A model generated the notes under the pieces. The model did no database searches, had not been told where the DNA came from, and saw nothing but the letters and a program-made list of their open reading frames with translations. The position numbers and the translations under genes are program-made. This document shows, piece after piece, positions 7,199 through 11,078 of a DNA stretch of 11,078 nt. This DNA comes from Candidatus Omnitrophota bacterium (GTDB lineage Bacteria > Omnitrophota > Gorgyraeia > Gygaellales > Profunditerraquicolaceae). The stretch's first letter is position 1; each line of letters begins with the position of its first letter. The DNA lies in contig JAQUMS010000017.1 of NCBI GenBank assembly GCA_028717985.1, forward strand, positions 1-11,078, read 5' to 3'.

Positions 7199-7612
7199 AT
7201 GAACCGCCGGGGAAGAAGTTTTCTTGTGATTATGATTATTATCGCGGTTTCCGCGTTGTTTTTGCGCAGTGCCATAGATCAGTTTATTAAATTCCATATC
7301 GCGCAAAACGAATCATACGCGAAAATGGTTTTGAACTCGATATCTACGGCCCTCGATAATTACTCCCGTGATAAAAAAGGCGTTTTCCCTGAAAACTTGT
7401 CCGTTCTGACATTAACGACCCCTCCGTATCTTAGTAAAAGCTATGTGACTCAATCGTCGGTCAAGGGGTATTATTTCGCGTGCCCGCGGCTTGACCCCAC
7501 GGGGTATCAGTGTGTGGCCACGCCTTTGATCTGTAATCTTACCGGGAAAAGGACGTTTACGGTTACGACCGGAGGCGCTTTAGTCCCTGAAGACTGCTTA
7601 AAAAAGGAATAA
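7199..7612 (+). CDS. Pilin-like small membrane-anchored protein, non-canonical N-terminus
   Basis: It has 137 aa from the ATG at 7199, chosen because GAGGAG (7184-7189) sits 9 nt upstream; the frame is open further upstream into the dehydrogenase gene. A short basic N-terminus (MNRRGR) leads into a hydrophobic helix (about 8-22), an amphipathic helix with NESYAKMVLNSISTALDNY, and a small C-terminal domain with PPYLSKSY, GYYFACP and TFTVTTGG segments. This resembles type IV pilin/type II secretion pseudopilin-like proteins, whose soluble domain often ends in a similar TTGG strand. The prepilin cleavage motif (G then F/M, with E at +5) is absent, so normal prepilin-peptidase processing is doubtful. 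Four cysteines in the C-terminal half may form disulfides. The exact function is unknown; the pilin relationship is by visual similarity. Confidence 0.7.
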   Translation: MNRRGRSFLVIMIIIAVSALFLRSAIDQFIKFHIAQNESYAKMVLNSISTALDNYSRDKKGVFPENLSVLTLTTPPYLSKSYVTQSSVKGYYFACPRLDPTGYQCVATPLICNLTGKRTFTVTTGGALVPEDCLKKE

Positions 7613-7623
7613 CTGTCTGACCC

Positions 7624-7935
7624 ATGTATAAAGCCGCATTTTGTTTCACAAAAAAAGGCATTATCCGTTTTACGTCCCATCTGGATCTTTTACGGATGTT
7701 TGGAAGGGCGTTCCGCAGGGCCGATCTGCCGCTTAAAATGACGGAAGGATTTAACCCTCATCCGAAGTTTAGCATTAAGCGGGCTATAAAATTGGGCGTT
7801 GAAAGTGAAGGCGAAGAAGCGGAAATTATATTGCGGGAACCAATGAACGAGGTTTGTTTTACAACAAAATTACAGGAACAACTTCCTGAAGGGATAACTT
7901 TAAAGGAAGTTAAAATTAAATTTTTACCCACTTAA
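7624..7935 (+). CDS. Short DUF2344 (TIGR03936-like) protein
   Basis: It has 103 aa and matches the N-terminal half of DUF2344, the radical-SAM-linked family. Conserved features are KKGIIRFTSHLDLLRMFGRAFRRADLPL, read here as FTSHLDLLR (17-25) and RAFRRADLPL, then GFNPHPKFS, the core signature, and LGVESEGEEAEI. Typical members run to roughly 200 residues or more; this one stops soon after LPEGI, and rng begins 17 nt later, so the C-terminal half is missing cleanly rather than by a visible frameshift. Family members are found next to, or fused to, a radical SAM protein and ahead of rng; here the SAM partner is not adjacent. Its biochemical role is not established. There is no clear SD; AAGGA near 7603 is far from the ATG, so coupling to the gene before is possible. 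Confidence 0.8.
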   Translation: MYKAAFCFTKKGIIRFTSHLDLLRMFGRAFRRADLPLKMTEGFNPHPKFSIKRAIKLGVESEGEEAEIILREPMNEVCFTTKLQEQLPEGITLKEVKIKFLPT

Positions 7936-7952
7936 TTAAAGGAAGAAAGCGT

Positions 7953-9449
7953 ATGGCAAAAGAAATTTTGATCAATGTTGAAGCGCGGGAAAAAAGAGTT
8001 GCGGTTATTCAAGACGGGAGATTAGACGAGTTTTTCGTTGAACGCCCCGAAGAAAAGACTATTGTGGGAAATATCTACAAAGGAAAGATTGACGCGGTTA
8101 TTCCGTCTATCGGGGGAGCGTTTGTCGATATCGGCCTGCCTAAAAAAGGGTTTTTGTACATTTCCGAAATTGAGAGTTATTTTGATTCTCTTGACGGAGA
8201 AGAGTTTAACTCCTGCGGTATTGCCGTTCCAAAGCCGGAAAAAGGTAAAGAAGCCAAGTCTACTATCTTGAATTCTATTAAGAAAGGCCAGGAAATTCTT
8301 GTGCAGGTCGTGAAGGAGTCATTTGGGACAAAGGGGCCGCGTTTAACCTGCCATGTGGGAATCGCAGGCCGATACCTTGTTTTAATGCCTCAGGAACGTC
8401 AGGTCGGTGTTTCCCGCAGGATAGATGATGAAGACGAACGCAAACGCCTTAAACAGACTTTGTCCGAACTGAAATTCTCGAAAGACGTCGGATTTATCGT
8501 GAGGACAGCCGCTTCAGGCAAGACAAAACAGGAAATTATCCGGGACGCGGCATTTTTGTATAAATTATGGAAGCGTCTTGAGCGGGCGATCCGCCGCCAA
8601 AAAGCTCCGGCTCTCAGCTATGAAGAATACGACCTGACGCTTCGAATGATCAGAGATTCTTTTACCGATGATGTGGAACGTTTGATCGTTGATTCAAAAC
8701 CGGAATATTACCGTATCCAGCGTTTTATGAAAACGTTTATGCGGTATTTGTCCCGTAAAGTGGAATTCTATGAAGGGCAGGACCTTTTTCTGGAGAAAAA
8801 CATAGAAAAACAGATCACCCAAACGTTTGAAAGCAAGGTTTATCTGAAGTCCAAGGCGTATCTTATCATAGAGCCGACTGAAGGCTTGGTGGTCATAGAT
8901 GTTAACAGCGGAGGGTATAAAAAGAATGTGGTGCAGGAGGAAGCGGCATTTAAAATCAATTGCGAGGCGGCCATAGAAGCTATTCACCAGTTAAAACTCC
9001 GTGATCTGGGCGGGATTATCGTTATTGATTTTATTGATATGGAAAAGGAAGGTCATCGCCGTGAAGTTTTTAACGTTCTGAGGCAGGAATTAAACAAAGA
9101 TAAGGCAAAATATGATATTCTTGGGATAAGTAAGTTCGGCCTTGTGGAGATGACTCGTGAACGCGTGCATAATACTGTTCAGACACTCGCTCTTCAACCG
9201 TGTTCGTATTGCCAGGGCAGGGGGAAAGTTAAGTCTCCTTTGACGATGTCGATCACCGCTTTAAAAGAAGTGAAAAGATATTTACATGAAAAACAATTGA
9301 AGGAAGTGACGGTAACTTTGCATCCTCTTGTCGCAGAAGAGGTTTTGAAGGATAAAGAGAGTGTTCGAATGACCGAGCGCCGCTTCAGGGCAAAAATAAA
9401 CATAGTTTCTAATCCCTCGCTGCATATCGAGAATGTTACCATAGTATAA
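7953..9449 (+). CDS. rng: Ribonuclease G / E-family endoribonuclease
   Basis: Cytoplasmic endoribonuclease for 5' processing of 16S rRNA and single-stranded mRNA cleavage. It has 498 aa, the normal RNase G length, without the long C-terminal scaffold of RNase E. An N-terminal S1 RNA-binding domain (about 36-135) carries GNIYKGKIDAVIPSIGGAFV and KGFLY, interrupted by a charged insertion (about 72-108), as is usual in the family. The 5'-sensor/RNase H-like region follows. The two magnesium-binding aspartates are D316 in VVIDVNSGG and D359 in IVIDFIDM. The zinc-link C417-x-x-C420 in CSYCQGRGK supports tetramer assembly. The ATG at 7953 follows AAAGGA (7938-7943). The gene sits between DUF2344 and rplU, the conserved arrangement, and is followed by a terminator. 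Confidence 0.95.
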   Translation: MAKEILINVEAREKRVAVIQDGRLDEFFVERPEEKTIVGNIYKGKIDAVIPSIGGAFVDIGLPKKGFLYISEIESYFDSLDGEEFNSCGIAVPKPEKGKEAKSTILNSIKKGQEILVQVVKESFGTKGPRLTCHVGIAGRYLVLMPQERQVGVSRRIDDEDERKRLKQTLSELKFSKDVGFIVRTAASGKTKQEIIRDAAFLYKLWKRLERAIRRQKAPALSYEEYDLTLRMIRDSFTDDVERLIVDSKPEYYRIQRFMKTFMRYLSRKVEFYEGQDLFLEKNIEKQITQTFESKVYLKSKAYLIIEPTEGLVVIDVNSGGYKKNVVQEEAAFKINCEAAIEAIHQLKLRDLGGIIVIDFIDMEKEGHRREVFNVLRQELNKDKAKYDILGISKFGLVEMTRERVHNTVQTLALQPCSYCQGRGKVKSPLTMSITALKEVKRYLHEKQLKEVTVTLHPLVAEEVLKDKESVRMTERRFRAKINIVSNPSLHIENVTIV

Positions 9450-9472
9450 GCCTGCCTGTCGGAACAGCAGTT

Positions 9473-9505
9473 GAGGGTTTATTTTTTCCTTGACCCTCTG
9501 TTTTT
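9473..9505 (+). terminator. Probable intrinsic terminator after rng
   Basis: GAGGGT (9473-9478) pairs with ACCCTC (9493-9498) across a 14-nt T-rich loop, and a T-run (TTTTT, 9501-9505) follows after two bases. It begins 23 bases after the rng stop. The stem is only 6 bp with a large loop, so efficiency is likely partial. Its right arm overlaps the -35 region of the next promoter. Confidence 0.5.
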
Positions 9506-9517
9506 ATATTATATAAT
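9490..9517 (+). promoter_or_regulatory. Strong sigma70-type promoter for rplU-obg
   Basis: TTGACC (9490-9495) and a perfect TATAAT (9512-9517) are separated by 16 bp. Transcription would begin near 9524, giving a 5' leader of about 190 nt before rplU. The -35 box lies within the terminator loop and right arm of the rng unit, a compact terminator-promoter overlap. The -10 lies in an 18-bp perfect AT palindrome (9504-9521), so the same -10 hexamer is present on the minus strand. Confidence 0.7.
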
Positions 9518-9523
9518 ATAAGT

Positions 9524-9712
9524 TTGTACTTATGGGTTAAATAGTGGTTACGCTTTATGTTCACAACGTTCCATAAAGTGTCTGTTCATTAAGGAAATAA
9601 ACTGCTTCGTCAGTAAAACACTACGCAGATTTCTGACGAAATCTGCTTGTAACTGCCGGAGTTAATTCGCCCGCCACTGAATCTTTGGCGGGCTCATTAA
9701 GGAGAAAAGAGT
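9524..9712 (+). promoter_or_regulatory. Structured 5' leader of rplU
   Basis: A 189-nt non-coding leader with several inverted repeats. Hairpin A is 9550-9559 with 9572-9581 (10 pairs including one G-U, 12-nt loop). Hairpin B is GCAGATTTC (9625-9633) with GAAATCTGC (9638-9646), a perfect 9 bp around TGAC. An alternative stem TTCGTCAG (9606-9613) with CTGACGAA (9633-9640) excludes hairpin B. A small TAACT/AGTTA stem is at 9650-9664, and last comes the SD-bearing repeat hairpin (9669-9693). This is the arrangement expected of a regulated leader, such as one bound by L21, but no known motif is recognised. Confidence 0.5.
9658..9704 (+). repeat. SD-bearing hairpin repeat, copy 2
   Basis: GGAGTTAATTC (9658-9668) is followed directly by GCCCGCCA (9669-9676), a 9-nt loop CTGAATCTT, TGGCGGGC (9686-9693) and TCATTAAGGAG (9694-9704). 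It matches 46 of 47 positions of copy 1 (5798-5864) once the 20-nt insert there is removed. The terminal AAGGAG is the ribosome binding site of rplU, 8 nt before the ATG, in the same geometry as at copy 1. Confidence 0.85.
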
Positions 9713-10027
9713 ATGTACGCGATAATCGCAATCGGAGGCAAGCAGTATAACGTGAAAGAAGGGGATGTTATTGAAGTTGAAAAACAGGATGCCGAGAAAG
9801 ACTCGGAGCTTGTAATTGATAATGTTCTTTTAACCGTGGAAAAGGACGATGTTCAGATCGGCCAGCCGTTCGTGAAAGAAGCAAAAGTAGTTACCGAAGT
9901 GCTGGGCGCTACCAAAGGGGAGAAGGTTATTTCATTCAAATACCGTAAGCGTAAATCTTCCCACTGGAAAAAAGGTCATCGCCAGCAATTAACCAAATTA
10001 AGAATTAAAGCAATAACTGTTGGATAA
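9713..10027 (+). CDS. rplU: 50S ribosomal protein L21
   Basis: Large-subunit protein L21, which binds 23S rRNA. It has 104 aa, the family's normal length. It starts MYAIIAIGGKQYNV with the invariant GGKQY, carries the GxVIEVEK strand and VLL segments, and ends with the basic KYRKRKSSHWKKGHRQ signature and the terminal LRIKAI. The start is set by AAGGAG supplied by the upstream repeat. It is the first gene after a strong promoter and a long structured leader. The usual next gene, rpmA (L27), is not here: obg follows after 81 nt of repeat. Confidence 0.97.
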   Translation: MYAIIAIGGKQYNVKEGDVIEVEKQDAEKDSELVIDNVLLTVEKDDVQIGQPFVKEAKVVTEVLGATKGEKVISFKYRKRKSSHWKKGHRQQLTKLRIKAITVG

Positions 10028-10032
10028 TATAG

Positions 10033-10108
10033 TTCTTAGTTCTTTGTTCTTAGCTCTTAGTGAAATAGTAAAAGCCAAGACCAAAGAGCGAAGATCAAAG
10101 AGCAGAAG
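10033..10108. repeat. Inverted heptad-repeat array before obg
   Basis: Four pyrimidine-rich 7-mers (TTCTTAG, TTCTTTG, TTCTTAG, CTCTTAG; 10033-10060), a 14-nt spacer, then heptads of reverse-complement character running from 10075 (CCAAGAC, CAAAGAG, CGAAGAT, CAAAGAG, CAGAAG). The last reaches the base before the obg ATG. Aligned as a hairpin (10033-10060 with 10082-10109), 23 of 28 positions can pair, wobbles included; the heptad 10040-10046 pairs fully with 10096-10102. The right arm contains the only SD-like purine run of obg, so folding would hide the start. This fills the slot where rpmA usually lies. Confidence 0.75.
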
Positions 10109-11062
10109 ATGTTTATAGATCAGGTAAAAATCTTTGTTAAGGGCGGGCCGGGAGGCAAAGGCTGCAACAGCCTTTATAAAGATAAATATACCCGGGATGG
10201 CATACGCGACGGCGGAAGCGGCGGTAAGGGCGGAGATATCATTGTCCGTGCCGACCGGAATCTGCGCACGCTGCTTGATTTTAAATATAACCGTCATTTT
10301 TACGCGCATAAGGGCGGCGATGGTTCCAGTAAAGGGTCCGCGGGTAAAGATGCGCCTCCTTTGATTGTTCGTGTCCCTTGCGGGGTTATTATTAAGGATG
10401 TGAGAACCGACTGCATACTGGGAACATTGGATCATGATAAGGAAGAATTGCTTGTTTCCAGGGGAGGAAAAGGCGGGTTAGGGAATCGATACCGGCCTGA
10501 GTCGACTCCGGCTGAAATACCCGAAGAACGGGAACTGATCTTTGATTTAAAACTTATCGCTGATGTCGGCTTGGTGGGCTTTCCAAACGCCGGAAAATCA
10601 ACGTTGATTTCAAAAGTTTCAAACGCGCATCCGGCTATCGGAGCGTATCCGTTTACTACTCAAACGCCTGTTTTGGGAGTTGTCAATACCGATGAGAGCC
10701 GTTTTGTTATCGCTGATATTCCAGGTTTGATAGAAGGGTCTTCTCACGGCCGCGGGCTGGGAGATCGTTTCTTGCGGCATATTGAACGTACCAAAATACT
10801 TGTTCATGTGATTGATATGTCCGGCTGTGAAGGCCGTGATCCTCTTGAGGATTTTAAAGTTATTAACCGTGAGTTGAAAAATTACAGTAAGGAAGTCGCC
10901 AAAAAAATACAGATCTTGGTTGCCAATAAAATGGATATTGAAGCGTCGGCGGAGAATCTTAGGCTTTTTAAACAAGCCGTGAAAAAAAAGATCTATCCCA
11001 TATCGGCGTTGCATAAAGAAGGTCTGGAGGCACTCATTGGAGCAATTGAAAAAAGAGTATAA
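10109..11062 (+). CDS. obg: Obg-family GTPase (ObgE/CgtA), short form
   Basis: Essential ribosome-associated GTPase acting in 50S assembly and stress control. It has 317 aa. The glycine-rich Obg domain (1-about 145) has FIDQVKIFVKGGPGGKG and DGGSGGKGGDI. The G domain has G1 GFPNAGKST (157-165), switch I YPFTT (180-184), G3 DIPG (203-206), G4 NKMD (273-276) and G5 SAL (299-301), all intact. The C-terminal OCT domain found in some Obg proteins is absent. Between GLGN (123-126) and ELIF (142-145) there are 15 residues, against about 23 in my recollection of E. coli ObgE, so the Obg-to-G linker is shortened. The ATG at 10109 has only a weak SD. It is downstream of rplU without rpmA, and its end overlaps the likely proB start. 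Confidence 0.95.
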   Translation: MFIDQVKIFVKGGPGGKGCNSLYKDKYTRDGIRDGGSGGKGGDIIVRADRNLRTLLDFKYNRHFYAHKGGDGSSKGSAGKDAPPLIVRVPCGVIIKDVRTDCILGTLDHDKEELLVSRGGKGGLGNRYRPESTPAEIPEERELIFDLKLIADVGLVGFPNAGKSTLISKVSNAHPAIGAYPFTTQTPVLGVVNTDESRFVIADIPGLIEGSSHGRGLGDRFLRHIERTKILVHVIDMSGCEGRDPLEDFKVINRELKNYSKEVAKKIQILVANKMDIEASAENLRLFKQAVKKKIYPISALHKEGLEALIGAIEKRV

Positions 11063-11078
11063 ACGGATTGTGATTAAG
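11037..11078 (+). CDS. proB: Start of probable glutamate 5-kinase, cut by window end
   Basis: A frame overlapping the last 26 bases of obg reads (M)EQLKKEYKRIVIK to the window edge. The KRIVIK run matches the first beta strand of amino-acid kinases, and ProB commonly begins with a similar segment (RIVVKIGSS) and follows obg in many bacteria. The TTG at 11037 has GGAGG (11026-11030) 6 nt upstream and is preferred; TTG at 11046 is an alternative. Only 14 codons are visible, so the assignment rests on context and one strand. UMP kinase also starts with a similar motif. Confidence 0.5.
   Translation, partial: MEQLKKEYKRIVIK

Noticed and set aside
9557..9592. An 11-codon open frame (MFTTFHKVSVH) in the rplU leader, a possible leader peptide
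   Set aside because: It has no Shine-Dalgarno, its start lies in the paired arm of a hairpin, and it shows no run of one regulatory codon. Chance is more likely.
10134..10364. A plus-strand frame of 76 codons inside the start of obg
   Set aside because: It is out of frame with the glycine-rich Obg domain and reflects its GGC/GCG composition; no motif is present.

Overview
The window is a gene-dense, entirely plus-strand stretch of a bacterial chromosome. It appears to come from a diderm with LPS: it carries a full-length LptD. A degenerate pilin-like protein and a scatter of short palindromic and heptad repeats in the spacers remind me of uncultured PVC-side lineages such as Omnitrophota. 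That placement is an inference from style and gene content, not a proof. There are no rRNA or tRNA genes, CRISPR arrays, transposases or phage genes.

Layout. (1) 1-1814: two consecutive diguanylate cyclase-type proteins overlapping by ATGA; the first is cut by the window edge and is GAF-GGDEF, the second is a membrane-anchored coiled-coil/GAF-like/GGDEF protein. (2) 1842-5797: a good sigma70-type promoter, then a ROK sugar kinase, a small (TalC-type) transaldolase and the LPS-assembly barrel lptD, joined by short spacers. (3) 5798-7179: a structured repeat that carries the Shine-Dalgarno sequence, then a nucleotide-sugar dehydrogenase of the UDP-GlcNAc 6-dehydrogenase (WbpA) type. (4) 7199-9449: a pilin-like small secreted/membrane protein, a half-length DUF2344 protein, and ribonuclease G. 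(5) 9450-9712: terminator, strong promoter and a roughly 190-nt structured leader ending in a second copy of the SD-bearing repeat. (6) 9713-11078: rplU, a heptad-repeat spacer, obg, and the first codons of what looks like proB, overlapping the end of obg.

How the genes fit together. Regions 2-3 are about sugar phosphates and envelope glycans: hexose phosphorylation, pentose/hexose interconversion, UDP-uronic-acid formation and LPS export. Regions 4-6 are the widespread conserved neighbourhood DUF2344-rng-rplU-(rpmA)-obg-proB, but with gaps: the radical-SAM partner of DUF2344 is not next to it, the DUF2344 protein lacks its second half, and rpmA (L27) is absent between rplU and obg.

Most interesting non-coding signals: (a) a 47-nt repeat with a perfect 8-bp GC hairpin and a built-in AAGGAG, placed just ahead of wbpA and rplU, the first copy interrupted by a 20-nt palindrome; (b) mutually exclusive stems in the rplU leader; (c) an inverted array of 7-nt repeats that could fold over the obg start codon. 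I did not find a clear novel enzymatic or defence system; the novelty here is in possible RNA-level control and repeat biology.
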